64,000 nucleotides of DNA from Pseudoduganella dura (GCF_009727155.1 NZ_WNWM01000002.1:1178001-1242000); one strand, 5' to 3'; shown: positions 53,952 to 63,594, counted from the stretch's first letter. Translations and numbers: made by a program. The notes: generated by a model not told the origin, from the letters alone.

Positions 53952-54464
53952 TCAGGCCACGTTTTCATCCTCGGCCTTCGCCTCCCGCATGGCCTGCGGT
54001 TCGAGATGCTCGGCGCTGACATTGAGCCAGATGAAGCCGCCCCACGCGAGAAGCAGCGCGGCCGCGCAGCCACCGATCACGCCGGCGTTGACCAGCAGTT
54101 CGGGGTGGCCATGCAGCGATTCGAACGCCGCCACCAGGCACTCGATCGACAGCGATACGACGACGACGATCAGGAAGCGCGACAGGAAGCGCCGTACCCG
54201 GGTCGGCGTGCTGATGCTCGTTTCCCGCTGCACTTCTTCTTCCAGCACGGTCTGCCCCAGCTCGAAGGCGGCGACGGCGATCGTCAACAGGCCGATGCAC
54301 TCGAGGATGCGCACGAAGCGCGGCGGCGCTTCGGCGTCGACCGCGGCCGTCAGGGCTTCCCAGATTTCCCAGCCGGCCATGCCGACCAGCGCGGTGCCGC
54401 AGACGAAGAAGAAGATGGACACGGCGATGTAGCCGGCGCCAAACAGTTTCAGCATGAATTTCAT
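53952..54464 (-). CDS. Integral membrane protein of unknown function
   Basis: A 170-residue protein with about four membrane segments, near 8-30, 55-72, 88-108 and 125-148. I do not recognise the family. The sequence between segments 2 and 3 is acidic then basic (LEEEVQRETSISTPTRVRRFLSRF), and the C-terminal 25 residues are acidic and cytoplasmic-looking. The start at MKFMLKLF (54464) is a choice among two close ATGs (54476 gives four more residues); no strong ribosome-binding site distinguishes them. It is divergent from tcyP. Confidence 0.72.
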   Translation of the reverse strand: MKFMLKLFGAGYIAVSIFFFVCGTALVGMAGWEIWEALTAAVDAEAPPRFVRILECIGLLTIAVAAFELGQTVLEEEVQRETSISTPTRVRRFLSRFLIVVVVSLSIECLVAAFESLHGHPELLVNAGVIGGCAAALLLAWGGFIWLNVSAEHLEPQAMREAKAEDENVA

Positions 54465-54647
54465 TATGTTCCACATATATCGATATGCGGCAATATTCTC
54501 ACGCTTGCCGGCCGGCAGTCGCACGCGAGCGACCGGACTTCGGTAAAATTCGTCAAAGCAATGCCCACACGATGGTTTGTCAATCGGGCGTGAACTGATT
54601 ACCAAACTTTATTACCCCTCATTCACTTATCCTTTGTCAGGATCACG

Positions 54648-56060
54648 ATGACATTCACCGTTCTGCTCAACCTCACTGCCGCCCTGCTCCTGCTCGGGTT
54701 CCTGTACAGCCAGCAACGCCGCCACGCGACCTTCACGGTCCGCGTGTTTTCGGCGCTCGGCCTGGGCGTGCTGTTCGGCGCTGCCCTCCAGGCGCTGTAC
54801 GGCGCCGACAGTGCCGTGATCAAGACCACCGGCGAATACCTGGACATCGTCGGCGCCGGCTATGTGAAACTGCTGCAGATGATCGTGATGCCGCTGATCA
54901 TGGTGTCCATCGTGGGCGCGATCCTGAAACTGCGCAACGCCACGTCGCTGGGCAAGATCAGCGTGCTGACGATCGGCACGCTGATGGCGACGACGGTCGT
55001 GGCGGCGGCGATCGGCATCCTGATGGCCAAGCTGTTCGGGCTGACGGCGGCGGGCCTGACATCGAGCGCGGCCGAGGTGGCGCGCGGCGCCTACCTGGAA
55101 GGCAGGCTGGCCGACGCGCAGGCGATCTCGCTGCCGAACATGATCCTGTCGTTCATCCCCGCCAACCCGTTCCTGGACATGACGGGCGGGCGCAAGACAT
55201 CGACGATCGCCGTCGTCGTCTTCGCCGTGTTCGTGGGCATCGCGGCGATCGGCATTGCCGACAAGAAGCCGGAACTGTTCGTGTCGTTCGATCACGCGGT
55301 GAAGGTGGCGCATGCGATCGTGATGCGCATCGTCACGCTGGTGCTGCGGCTCACGCCCTACGGCGTGTTCGCGCTGATGGCGCAGGTGGTGGCCACGTCG
55401 AGCTATGCGGACATCGCGCACCTGATCGGCTTCGTCGCCGCCTCCTACTGCGCGCTGGCGCTGATGTTCTGCGTGCACCTGGCCATCGTGGCGGGCACCG
55501 GCCTGAATCCGCTGCGCTTCGCGAAAAAGATCCTGCCGGTGCTCACCTTCGCATTCACGTCCCGCAGCAGCGCCGGCGCGATCCCGATGAATGTGCAGAC
55601 GCAGGTGCAGCGGCTCGGCACACCCGAGGGCATCGCCAATTTCTCCGCCTCGTTCGGCGCCACGATCGGCCAGAACGGCTGCGCCGGCATCTACCCGGCG
55701 ATGCTGGCCGTGATGATCGCCCCCACCGTGGGCATCGATCCGTTCACCGTCGCGTTCCTGCTGCCGCTGCTGGCCGTGATCACGATCGGTTCGGTGGGCG
55801 TGGCCGGCGTGGGCGGCGGCGCCACCTTCGCCGCGCTGATCGTGCTGTCGTCGATGAATTTGCCGGTGGCGCTGGCCGGCCTGCTCATTTCCATCGAGCC
55901 GCTGATCGACATGGGCCGCACGGCGCTGAACGTTTCGGGCGCGATCACGGCCGGCACGCTGACCTCGCGCGTGATGGGCGAGACCGACGTGGCGGTATTC
56001 GACAGCGATAATGATACCGACGTCGACGCCGATATCGAACCGGCCGCCACCCCCGTCTGA
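54648..56060 (+). CDS. tcyP: L-cystine transporter TcyP (DAACS family)
   Basis: A 470-residue secondary transporter of the dicarboxylate/amino acid:cation symporter family. Recognised parts are YVKLLQMIVMPLIMVSIVGAILKL in the third helix, the Ser-rich hairpin TFAFTSRSSAGAIPMNVQTQV (HP1) and the substrate region SFGATIGQNGCAGIYPAMLAVMIAPTVG. TSRSSAGAIPMNV and NGCAG are typical of TcyP/YdjN cystine carriers rather than DctA or GltP. Eight or so helices are predicted. Length is as in the family. The C-terminal end is acidic. Confidence 0.87.
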   Translation: MTFTVLLNLTAALLLLGFLYSQQRRHATFTVRVFSALGLGVLFGAALQALYGADSAVIKTTGEYLDIVGAGYVKLLQMIVMPLIMVSIVGAILKLRNATSLGKISVLTIGTLMATTVVAAAIGILMAKLFGLTAAGLTSSAAEVARGAYLEGRLADAQAISLPNMILSFIPANPFLDMTGGRKTSTIAVVVFAVFVGIAAIGIADKKPELFVSFDHAVKVAHAIVMRIVTLVLRLTPYGVFALMAQVVATSSYADIAHLIGFVAASYCALALMFCVHLAIVAGTGLNPLRFAKKILPVLTFAFTSRSSAGAIPMNVQTQVQRLGTPEGIANFSASFGATIGQNGCAGIYPAMLAVMIAPTVGIDPFTVAFLLPLLAVITIGSVGVAGVGGGATFAALIVLSSMNLPVALAGLLISIEPLIDMGRTALNVSGAITAGTLTSRVMGETDVAVFDSDNDTDVDADIEPAATPV

Positions 56061-56148
56061 GGGCACGGCCCGCGCGCGCACTTCGGTTGCGCCACCGTTT
56101 TGCAGTTTCGTCTAGTATTCGCAAACCGAATCACCAGGACGGACGGCG

Positions 56149-56913
56149 ATGGAACAAAAGTGGCCTCAACAGATCTGGATCGTGCGGCACGGGCAAAGTG
56201 CCGGCAACGTCGCGCGCGACGCAGCGGAAGCCGCGTCGCAGTTTCTGATCGACATCGCGGATCGCGACATGGACGTGCCGCTGTCCGCGCTGGGCGAGCA
56301 GCAGGCCGCCGCGCTGGCCGGGTGGTTTGCCGCCATGCCGCCGGAAGAACGGCCCAACGTGGTGCTGTTTTCGCCTTATGTGCGGGCCCGCGAGACGGCG
56401 ATGACCATCGTCAACAGCCTGCCGCGTGACGAACTGCTGACGGTCGCCACCGACGAGCGGCTGCGCGAAAAGGAATTCGGCATCATCGACCGGCTGACGC
56501 CGCTGGGCATCGCCGACAAGTTTCCCGAACTGCACGAGCAGCGCCGGCACGTGGGCAAGTTTTATTTCCGCCCGCCGGGCGGCGAAAGCTGGTGCGACGT
56601 GATCCTGCGCCTGCGCAACATGCTCGAAACGATCACCCGCGAATACCGCGGCGAACGGGTGCTGGTCGTGGGGCACCAGGTCATCGTCAACTGCTTCCGC
56701 TACCTGCTGGAACGGATGGACGAGGAGGCGATCCTGGCGATCGACCGCGCCGCCGATGTGCCGAACTGCAGCGTGACTTCCTACCGTTTCAAACCCGATG
56801 CCGGCAAGCGCGGCAAGCTCGTGCTCGAGCTGGAAAACTTCGTTGCTCCGCTGACTTCGACCGGCACGCCGGTGACGAAAAGCAAGGACCAGCCCGCCGC
56901 ACCCAAGGCTTGA
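56149..56913 (+). CDS. Histidine phosphatase family protein
   Basis: A 254-residue phosphoglycerate mutase-like phosphatase. The catalytic RHG motif is in IWIVRHGQSAGN (His near residue 14); other active residues are Arg in PYVRARETA, Glu in RLREKEFGI, and the second His in VLVVGHQVIVNCF. An insertion between the first helix and DVPLSALGEQQA is longer than in GpmB. It probably dephosphorylates small molecules; the substrate is not clear. It precedes the NAD(P)HX dehydratase gene by 26 bases and may be co-transcribed with it. Confidence 0.88.
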   Translation: MEQKWPQQIWIVRHGQSAGNVARDAAEAASQFLIDIADRDMDVPLSALGEQQAAALAGWFAAMPPEERPNVVLFSPYVRARETAMTIVNSLPRDELLTVATDERLREKEFGIIDRLTPLGIADKFPELHEQRRHVGKFYFRPPGGESWCDVILRLRNMLETITREYRGERVLVVGHQVIVNCFRYLLERMDEEAILAIDRAADVPNCSVTSYRFKPDAGKRGKLVLELENFVAPLTSTGTPVTKSKDQPAAPKA

Positions 56914-56939
56914 CGCCAAGGCTCACAACAGGAACATCG

Positions 56940-57863
56940 ATGACAACCGAGATCACCGCCGCCACGTTACGAGAATGGGCGCTGCCCGAACCCTCGTTCG
57001 ACGACGACAAGGAAGGCCGCGGCCACGTGCTGATCGTGGGCGGCTCGCGTGAAATGCCGGGCGCCGTGATGCTGGCGGCCACCGCCGCGCTGCGTGCCGG
57101 TGCCGGCAAACTGACGATGGCCACGGCGGCCTCGGTGGCACCGCTGGTCGCCGCGGCGATTCCCGAGGCGCGTGTGATCGGCCTGGCTGAAACGAACGGC
57201 GGCGGTTTCACCGTGGAGGCGGCACGCCGGCTCGGCGAGCTCTTCGGAAAGCCCGGCAAGCCCAGCGCCGTGCTCGTGGGTCCCGGCATGCAGGACGATG
57301 CGGCCACGGCGGAACTGGTGCATGCGCTGCTGCCGCGCCTGGCGGGCGCGCGGGTGATCCTGGATGCCGCCGCGATGGGCGCGGTGCGCGCGCAAGGCGA
57401 GCCGCACCTGCTGGAAGAGCCGAAGGACATGGAGCATTTCCGCTTCAAGGAAGCGGTACTGATCACGCCGCACGCGGGCGAGCTGGCGCACCTGACGCGG
57501 CGCGACAAGCAACAGATCTGCGATGCGCCGCTCGATGCGGCGCAGGAAGCCGCCCGGCGCTGGAACGCGATCGTGGCACTGAAAGGCGCCACCACCGTGA
57601 TCGCCACGCCGGACGGCCAGCAGTGGCAGCACCAGGGCGGCAATGTCGGCCTGGCGATTTCCGGCTCGGGCGATACGCTGGCAGGCATCATCGCCGGCCT
57701 CGCGGCGCGCGGCGCCACGCTGGAACAGGCTGCCGCCTGGGGGATCGCGCTGCATGCGTCCGCCGGCGAACAGCTGTCGATCCGGTATGGCGTGCTGGGT
57801 TACCTGGCACGGGAAATTTCGGCTGAAATACCGGCCCTGTTGAGAACGCTGGCCCCAGCCTGA
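56940..57863 (+). CDS. nnrD: ADP/ATP-dependent NAD(P)H-hydrate dehydratase
   Basis: A 307-residue ribokinase-like enzyme that repairs hydrated NAD(P)H (NADHX). The family stretches are KGRG-like KEGRGHVLIVGGSREMPGAVML near the N-terminus, VGPGMQDDAA, LITPHAGELAHLTRR and AISGSGDTLAGIIAGLAARG with the catalytic Asp. The epimerase domain (NnrE) that is fused in E. coli YjeF is absent, so it is the stand-alone dehydratase type. ATG 56940 fits the normal length. Confidence 0.92.
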   Translation: MTTEITAATLREWALPEPSFDDDKEGRGHVLIVGGSREMPGAVMLAATAALRAGAGKLTMATAASVAPLVAAAIPEARVIGLAETNGGGFTVEAARRLGELFGKPGKPSAVLVGPGMQDDAATAELVHALLPRLAGARVILDAAAMGAVRAQGEPHLLEEPKDMEHFRFKEAVLITPHAGELAHLTRRDKQQICDAPLDAAQEAARRWNAIVALKGATTVIATPDGQQWQHQGGNVGLAISGSGDTLAGIIAGLAARGATLEQAAAWGIALHASAGEQLSIRYGVLGYLAREISAEIPALLRTLAPA

Positions 57864-57883
57864 GGGGACAGCGGCAAGTACCG

Positions 57884-58002
57884 GGACCTTGAAAAACCGC
57901 CGCGAGCGGTGCCGGACCTGGTCGAGAAGCGGCGCCGTACCCTGGTACGGCACGCCTCGGAGACCGGTGGCTGGCGCCGCGCAGGAGGGTTTCGAGGTTC
58001 CA
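57884..58002. other. Structured intergenic element with nested inverted repeats
   Basis: The segment can fold as a long stem: GGGACCTTGAAAAACC (57884-57899) against GGTTTCGAGGTTCC (57989-58002), inside it GCGGCGCC (57930-57937) with GGCGCCGC (57974-57981). Alternative hairpins are ACCGC/GCGGT (57897-57911) and GCCGTACC-CT-GGTACGGC (57935-57952). No T-run follows. It may be an RNA, a decayed repeat element or a regulatory leader for the lipoprotein gene; the strand is not settled. Confidence 0.4.
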
Positions 58003-58093
58003 ATAATCAGGCATGTCTTGAACCGGCAACCATCCTGGCGGTCTAACGATACCTAGTGGTTTCGCCAATCTACCCACTTTTTAAGGAGTCGAA

Positions 58094-58450
58094 ATGATGA
58101 AACTGAGCAAACCGTCCGCCCTGATCCTGGCCGCAGTGCTGGGTACCGCCGTACTGACCGGCTGCAAGAACCGCGATGCGGACACGCCGCCGGCAGACAC
58201 CACGGCACCGGCCGTAACGCCGGACACGAGCACGACCCCGGCCGCACCGGCTACCCCGCCGGCCAGCGGCTCCAGCGACGCGGGTGCAACCGGCGGCGCA
58301 ACGGGCGGCATGAACAGCGGCACCACCACCACCCCACCGGCCGACGGCAGCACCGCCACGTCGCCGACCGATGGCACGACGACCACCCCGCCGATCGAAG
58401 GCGCCAAAACGCCTGCAACCGACGCAGCCGGTACCACGCCGGCCCGCTGA
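58094..58450 (+). CDS. Small Thr/Pro/Ala-rich lipoprotein
   Basis: A 118-residue lipoprotein with a signal peptide ending in the lipobox LTGC (Cys24 or so). The rest is low-complexity Thr/Pro/Ala/Gly with repeated TTTTPP-type runs and almost no hydrophobic residues, so it is likely disordered. I do not assign a function. AAGGAG is at seven bases before the first ATG; a second ATG follows immediately. A strong terminator follows. Confidence 0.8.
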   Translation: MMKLSKPSALILAAVLGTAVLTGCKNRDADTPPADTTAPAVTPDTSTTPAAPATPPASGSSDAGATGGATGGMNSGTTTTPPADGSTATSPTDGTTTTPPIEGAKTPATDAAGTTPAR

Positions 58451-58465
58451 TCGGGGCCCGGCAAT

Positions 58466-58505
58466 GAAAAAGCCGGCATCTCTTCGGAGATGCCGGCTTT
58501 TTTTA
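58466..58505. terminator. Bidirectional terminator between the lipoprotein and fadL-like genes
   Basis: AGCCGGCATCTC and GAGATGCCGGCT (58471-58498) pair perfectly around a TTCG tetraloop. A-run before and T-run after let it act for both convergent genes. Confidence 0.93.
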
Positions 58506-58543
58506 CGTTCACCCCGGAATGCCCCACGCGTGGGGCATCGCCG

Positions 58544-59959
58544 TCAGAACTGGTAGTTGTAGGCCACGCCCAGCAGATTCATGTGCGTCTGCCAGGAGCC
58601 GCGCGTGGTTTCCCCATTGCCCGTGCAGGTCAGCAGGCCCGGACGGCAATCGTTCTTGTAGCTGCTGCTGGCTTCCTTGAAATCCAGGTACGTGTACGCC
58701 ACGTCGATCGACGACTTCGGCGACAGTTTCCAGTTCGCACCGAACGACAGCTGGTTGCGGTCGGAATCGGGCAACGCGGCGTGGCGCAGCGCGTCGCTGC
58801 GCACCGGTGCCTCGTCGTGCGCGATACCGGCGCGCAGCATCACGCGCTCGTTCAGCTTGTAGTTCGCGCCCAGCGCCACGCGCACCGTGTTCTTCCACTG
58901 CTGGCGGATCACCAGGTCGCCATTGTCGGTATCGAGGAACTGGATGTTGATGTTCTGCATGCGCGAATTGCGCGTCCAGGTCACATCGAACATGCCGGCC
59001 CACTGCGCATCGAACTCGTGATAGCCGTTGATCGACAGCGTTTCCGGGGTGCGCAGTTTCACGAGCGCGGCGGAATCCTCGTGGTGCGAAGCGGCTTCGA
59101 TGACACCGTTCACGACGCGGTCGGTGGTGACGGTGGAGAAGTCCCAGTCCGCGCCGCCGCCCAGATTGTGGTCGATGTGCGAGCGGTAGGCCACGCCCAG
59201 GCGCGTGCCCGGTGCCGGCGAATACAGGTAGCCCACGTTGAAGCCGTAACCCCAGTCCTTGCCCTCGACTTCGGCGCGGCCATCGCTGATGGAGCGCAGC
59301 GCCGCCGGATTGCCGCCCAGCGCGACGATCTGGCGGATCAGGGCGGCGCCGGTGCCGGCAGCCTGCGAAGCGGCTACCGAACCGGGCACATCCACGTTCT
59401 GGCCCAGGCTGGCCTTCATGAATTCGGCGGTCACGCCGAAGCCGAACGAGTGGCGCTCGTTCAGCTTGAACGACACCGACGGGTTCAGCGCGATGGCGGT
59501 CAGCTTCATGTCGGTCAGCGCGTAGCGGCCGGCCCAATCCCAGTCATACGACAGGTTGGCGCCGTACGGCACGAACGAGCCGAAGCCCGCCGTCCACTGG
59601 TCATTGATCTTGTGGCTGTAGTACAGCGAGGGAGCGGCGACCGCTTTCGGCGCGTACTCGTCCTGCAGCTTCTGGCCGCCGGTGGTGGTGCCGGTGAAGC
59701 GGGTCGAGCCGCTGTCCGAGTAGGTGGAATGCGGCACGAGTGCCGTCAAGCCGGTCATGAGCTGGCGGCCTTCCAGGCGCGACAGGCCGGCCGGGTTGGC
59801 AAAGATGGTGGAAGCGTCAGCCGCCTCGGCACCGTTGGCCTCGGCCGTGCCTTGCGACGATACGCTCTGCGAGCCGAAACGGTAGCCGGATGCGCCGGCA
59901 GTCGCGGACACGGTCGCCATCGCGGCCGTGATGATCAGGGTCAGGTATTTTTTGTTCAA
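58544..59959 (-). CDS. FadL/OmpP1-type outer membrane transport protein
   Basis: A 471-residue outer-membrane beta-barrel of the FadL family, which takes up long-chain fatty acids or other hydrophobic compounds. The mature N-terminus SGYRFGSQSVSSQGTAEANGAEAADASTIFANPAGLSRL is the plug (hatch) region with the conserved NPAGL. The barrel ends in NLLGVAYNYQF with a C-terminal Phe, as needed for outer-membrane insertion. I prefer a TTG start at 59959, because it gives a clean signal peptide NKKYLTLIITAAMATVSATAGA; an ATG at 59986 would add nine residues with two acidic ones. Confidence 0.88.
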   Translation of the reverse strand: MNKKYLTLIITAAMATVSATAGASGYRFGSQSVSSQGTAEANGAEAADASTIFANPAGLSRLEGRQLMTGLTALVPHSTYSDSGSTRFTGTTTGGQKLQDEYAPKAVAAPSLYYSHKINDQWTAGFGSFVPYGANLSYDWDWAGRYALTDMKLTAIALNPSVSFKLNERHSFGFGVTAEFMKASLGQNVDVPGSVAASQAAGTGAALIRQIVALGGNPAALRSISDGRAEVEGKDWGYGFNVGYLYSPAPGTRLGVAYRSHIDHNLGGGADWDFSTVTTDRVVNGVIEAASHHEDSAALVKLRTPETLSINGYHEFDAQWAGMFDVTWTRNSRMQNINIQFLDTDNGDLVIRQQWKNTVRVALGANYKLNERVMLRAGIAHDEAPVRSDALRHAALPDSDRNQLSFGANWKLSPKSSIDVAYTYLDFKEASSSYKNDCRPGLLTCTGNGETTRGSWQTHMNLLGVAYNYQF

Positions 59960-60233
59960 GGTAGTCTCGCTGTCTATTCTTGCCATTCGAATAATTGCTC
60001 CCCTCTAACTTCCGGAGTTGCGGGGCCGAGAATACTACACTAAAGAAAATTTTGATACGAGCGTTCGTTTTCCGCACTGCAACATGTATCAAATCAGTTT
60101 TCGTAACAAATTGGTTGATGAAACCGCTAGACAATGCACCCTTTTTGGTTTTGATTTTTCCGCCCAAAACAGCACTTATAGCTGAGCTGGTTGCAACACC
60201 CCGCGGGGACTGGCACCGAATTTGTACAACACA

Positions 60234-60313
60234 GTTGCTTCAAACCGGGGTCAGACCCCGGTTTGAAGCAACATTTCCAAGAATCGGGGTCAGACCCCGG
60301 TTCTTGGAAATGT
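60234..60313. repeat. Two adjacent palindromes with GGGGTCAGACCCC core
   Basis: The first is perfect: 19-base arms 60234-60252 and 60254-60272 around A60253. The second has 21-base arms 60271-60291 and 60293-60313 with one mismatch around A60292. The flanks differ (GCTTCAAA versus TTTCCAAGAA) but the core is the same as at 1515-1529. The units overlap by two bases and lie between the fadL-like and RND genes. The other bases of this 410-base gap hold no gene. Confidence 0.88.
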
Positions 60314-60321
60314 CGCCGGAA

Positions 60322-60351
60322 TGAAAAAAGGGGCCGCTTGTGGCGGCCCCA
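60322..60351 (-). terminator. Rho-independent terminator after the RND pump gene
   Basis: GGGGCCGC (60330-60337) and GCGGCCCC (60343-60350) pair around a five-base loop; on the minus strand a run of six T follows. Confidence 0.88.
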
Positions 60352-60370
60352 ATGGAGAAAGCGTTGGCGA

Positions 60371-63300
60371 TCAGGCGGCTTCGGCCATCGGTGGCGGCGG
60401 CTTGTTGCCGCGGCCGGTGACCTTGTGCACGCCCTTCATGACCAGGCGGTAGATCAGCCGCACGAAGGTCAGCGCCAGGATGGCTTCGATGAATGTCAGC
60501 ACGCCGGCGGTGAACACGTTCCAGCGCCGGGCACGGCGGCCGAACTTGGCGGCCATGCGGTCGCGGGTGATCTCGATGCTGTCGTAGAACGTGGGCACCA
60601 TCAGCAGCGTCAGCACGGTGGAGGTGATCGTGCCGCCGATGATCGATACCGCCAGCGGACGGTAGAACTCGCCGCCCTCGCCGTGGCCGATCGCCACCGG
60701 CAGCATGCCGGCGATCAGCGCGAACGTCGTCATCAGGATCGGGCGCAGGCGCATGCGGCCGGCATACATCAGCGCATCCTCGCGGCCGTAGCCCTCCTCT
60801 TCGCGCTTGCGGGCCGCGTCCAGCAGCAGGATCGCATTCTTCGCCACCAGGCCCATCAGCATGATCACGCCGATCAGGCTCATCAGGTTGATCGTTCCCT
60901 TCGTCAGCAGCAGCGCGACCACCACGCCGATCAGCGACAGCGGCAGCGACAGCATCACCGCCAGCGGCGCCGTGAACGAACCGAACTGCATCACCAGGAT
61001 CAGGTACATCAGGCCGATGCCCGATACCAGCGCGATGCCCATCTCGCTGAACACTTCCTGCATGTCCTTGCCCGAGCCGGCCACGGCCAGGCCATACCCA
61101 GGCGGGAAGTCCATGTTCTTCGCCAGCGCCATCGCGTCGGCCGTCACTTCGCCCGGCGAACGGCCCTGCACGTTGGCCGACACGGAAATCACGCGCTTGC
61201 CATCCTTGTGGGTGATCTTGGCGGGGCCCTTGCCCATCGTGATCGTGGCGATCTGGTCCAGCGGCACCATCTGGCTGGTGCCGGCCACGGCGATCGGCAG
61301 GCGCTCGATGTTCTCGGCGCGCATGCGGTCTTCGGGCGCCAGGCGCACCGCCACGTCGCGCGTCTCGCCGGTCGGATCGACCCAGTCGCCCACTTCGATA
61401 CCGGCAAAAGCCACCCGCAGGGCGGAAGCGGCATCGCCCGCGCCGATGCCCATCGAGTTCGCCAGGCCGCGGTTCAGTTCGATCTGCAGCTCATCCTTCG
61501 GATCCTGTTCCGACAGGCTGACGTCCACCGCGCCCGGCACCTTGCGCAATTCCGCCATGAAGCGGCTGGTGATTTCCATCAGCTTGCGCGAATCCTCGCC
61601 CATGAACTCGATCTGCACCGGCTTGCCGGAATTGTTCGACAGGTCGTCCAGCACCATGTACTCGGCACCGACGAGCTGGGCCAGCTTGCCGCGCAGTTCA
61701 CTCGCCACCTCGCCGGCGGAACGGTCGCGTTCGTTTTTCTTGCCGATGTCCACGTAGATGCGCCCGCCCGTCAGGTTCACGTAGCTGCTGGTATTCTTCG
61801 TTTCCTTGATCGCATGGGCCATCTCGGCCGCCTTGACCATCTTGATGCGGGAATACTCCAGGCTGCTCGACGATGGCGTGCGTACTTCGATCATGATCGT
61901 GCCGAAGTCGGAAGACGGCACGAAGCTGGTACCGCCGAATTTCGCCTGCAGGCCGATGGCGGCCACCAGGCTGGCAACGGCGATCACGGCCATCCAGCGG
62001 CGGTGATGCAGCGCCCAGGCGATCACGTTGCCGTAGCGGTCGGCCTGGTGGTCGAACCACGTGTTGAAGCGCTGCAGCAGCTTCTCGAAGCCCTTGCGTG
62101 GCATGTCGTGATGACCCGGCGGGTCGCCCCAGTAGGCCGACAGCATCGGATCGAGCGTGAACGAGATGAACAGCGAGACGGCGACGGAAGCGGTCACGGT
62201 CAGCGCGAACGGGCGGAACCACTCGCCGGTGATACCTGGCATGAACGCGACCGGAATGAACACGGCCATGATCGAGAACGTGGTGGCCGCGACGGCCATG
62301 CCGATCTCGTTGGTGCCGTTGATGGCCGCCGTGCGGCGGTCCGCACCCATCTGCATGTGGCGCACGATGTTTTCGCGCACCACGATCGCATCGTCGATCA
62401 GCACGCCGATCGCCAGCGACAGGCCGAGCAGCGTCATGAAGTTCAGCGTGAAGCCGCACAGCCACACGCCGATGAAGGCGGCGATCACCGAAGTGGGCAG
62501 CGACAGCGCCGTGATCAGCGTGGAACGCCACGAGTTCAGGAATGCGTAGACCACGAAGATCGTCAGGCCGGCGCCCAGCACCAGGGCCTCGATCACATTG
62601 TTCAGGCTGCTTTGGGCCTCCTCGCCGCCGTCATTGGTGATTTCCAGCGTGGTGCCCGATGGCAAGGTCTTTTCGATTTCCTTGACCATCTCGTGCACCG
62701 CCTTCGACACCGCGACGGTGGACGCGTCGCGCGAGCGGATGATCGAGATGCCCACGTTCGGCTGGTTCGAGCGCATCGACACGCTGTTGATCTCGGCAAA
62801 ACCATCCGCGATCGTCGCGACCTGGCCCAGGCGCACGATCTCTTCGCCGCTGCGCTTGACGACGACCTGCTGGAAGTCTTCCGGACGCTCGATGCGGCCC
62901 ACCAGGCGGATGCTCTTTTCGTCGAGCGAGCCGCGCAGCTTGCCGACCGGGGCGTTGGTATTCTGCATGCGCAGCGCATTGGTCACGTCGCTGACCGAGA
63001 CGTTGTATTCGCGCAGTTTCTCGGCCTGCAGGAGCACCGACAGTTCGCGCCGCAGGGCGCCGTCGACATTGACGTTGGCAACGCCGTCGACGCCGCGCAG
63101 CCGGTCGGCCAGCACGTCCTCGGCCAGGCGCGAGATTTCCGCATGGCCCTGCGTTTTCGACGACAGCGAGAGCTGCATGATCGGCTGCGCGGAAACGTCG
63201 ACGCGCTGCAGGATCGGCTCGCGCATCTCGACCGGCAGCTTGTAGCGCACGGCCGCGATGGCATTGCGGATATCGTCGGACGCTTCGATCAGGTTGCGCG

Positions 63301-63592
63301 TGAACGTGAACTTCATGCGGATCTGCGCCTGCCCTTCCGACGCGGTGCCCACCGTCTCGGTCACGCCGGTGATGCTCTGCAGCGATTTTTCCAGGCGGTT
63401 GACGATCTCGCGCTCCACCGTTTCCGGCGAGGCGCCGGGATACGGGATGGCCACGATGATCATCGGCACTTCCACGTCCGGGTTCTGGTTGACGCGCAGC
63501 TTCTTCAGGGCCATCAGGCCCAGCGCCATCATCGCGATGATCAGCACGATCGTCGCGACGGGCCGCTTGATACTGAAATTGGACAGGAACAT
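60371..63592 (-). CDS. RND efflux pump inner-membrane permease (AcrB/HAE1 type)
   Basis: A 1073-residue trimeric proton-driven exporter with 12 membrane helices and two large periplasmic loops. The helix-4 motif LAIGVLIDDAIVVRENIVRHM carries the paired Asp of the proton relay. Helix 10 has MGLVAKNAILLLDAARKREEEG with the matching Lys. The start MFLSNFSIKRPVATIVLIIAMMALG is typical. The shape fits multidrug HAE1 or related pumps; substrate unknown. The stop of its adaptor gene lies two bases before its start, so they form one operon. Confidence 0.95.
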   Translation of the reverse strand: MFLSNFSIKRPVATIVLIIAMMALGLMALKKLRVNQNPDVEVPMIIVAIPYPGASPETVEREIVNRLEKSLQSITGVTETVGTASEGQAQIRMKFTFTRNLIEASDDIRNAIAAVRYKLPVEMREPILQRVDVSAQPIMQLSLSSKTQGHAEISRLAEDVLADRLRGVDGVANVNVDGALRRELSVLLQAEKLREYNVSVSDVTNALRMQNTNAPVGKLRGSLDEKSIRLVGRIERPEDFQQVVVKRSGEEIVRLGQVATIADGFAEINSVSMRSNQPNVGISIIRSRDASTVAVSKAVHEMVKEIEKTLPSGTTLEITNDGGEEAQSSLNNVIEALVLGAGLTIFVVYAFLNSWRSTLITALSLPTSVIAAFIGVWLCGFTLNFMTLLGLSLAIGVLIDDAIVVRENIVRHMQMGADRRTAAINGTNEIGMAVAATTFSIMAVFIPVAFMPGITGEWFRPFALTVTASVAVSLFISFTLDPMLSAYWGDPPGHHDMPRKGFEKLLQRFNTWFDHQADRYGNVIAWALHHRRWMAVIAVASLVAAIGLQAKFGGTSFVPSSDFGTIMIEVRTPSSSSLEYSRIKMVKAAEMAHAIKETKNTSSYVNLTGGRIYVDIGKKNERDRSAGEVASELRGKLAQLVGAEYMVLDDLSNNSGKPVQIEFMGEDSRKLMEITSRFMAELRKVPGAVDVSLSEQDPKDELQIELNRGLANSMGIGAGDAASALRVAFAGIEVGDWVDPTGETRDVAVRLAPEDRMRAENIERLPIAVAGTSQMVPLDQIATITMGKGPAKITHKDGKRVISVSANVQGRSPGEVTADAMALAKNMDFPPGYGLAVAGSGKDMQEVFSEMGIALVSGIGLMYLILVMQFGSFTAPLAVMLSLPLSLIGVVVALLLTKGTINLMSLIGVIMLMGLVAKNAILLLDAARKREEEGYGREDALMYAGRMRLRPILMTTFALIAGMLPVAIGHGEGGEFYRPLAVSIIGGTITSTVLTLLMVPTFYDSIEITRDRMAAKFGRRARRWNVFTAGVLTFIEAILALTFVRLIYRLVMKGVHKVTGRGNKPPPPMAEAA

Positions 63593-63594
63593 GG

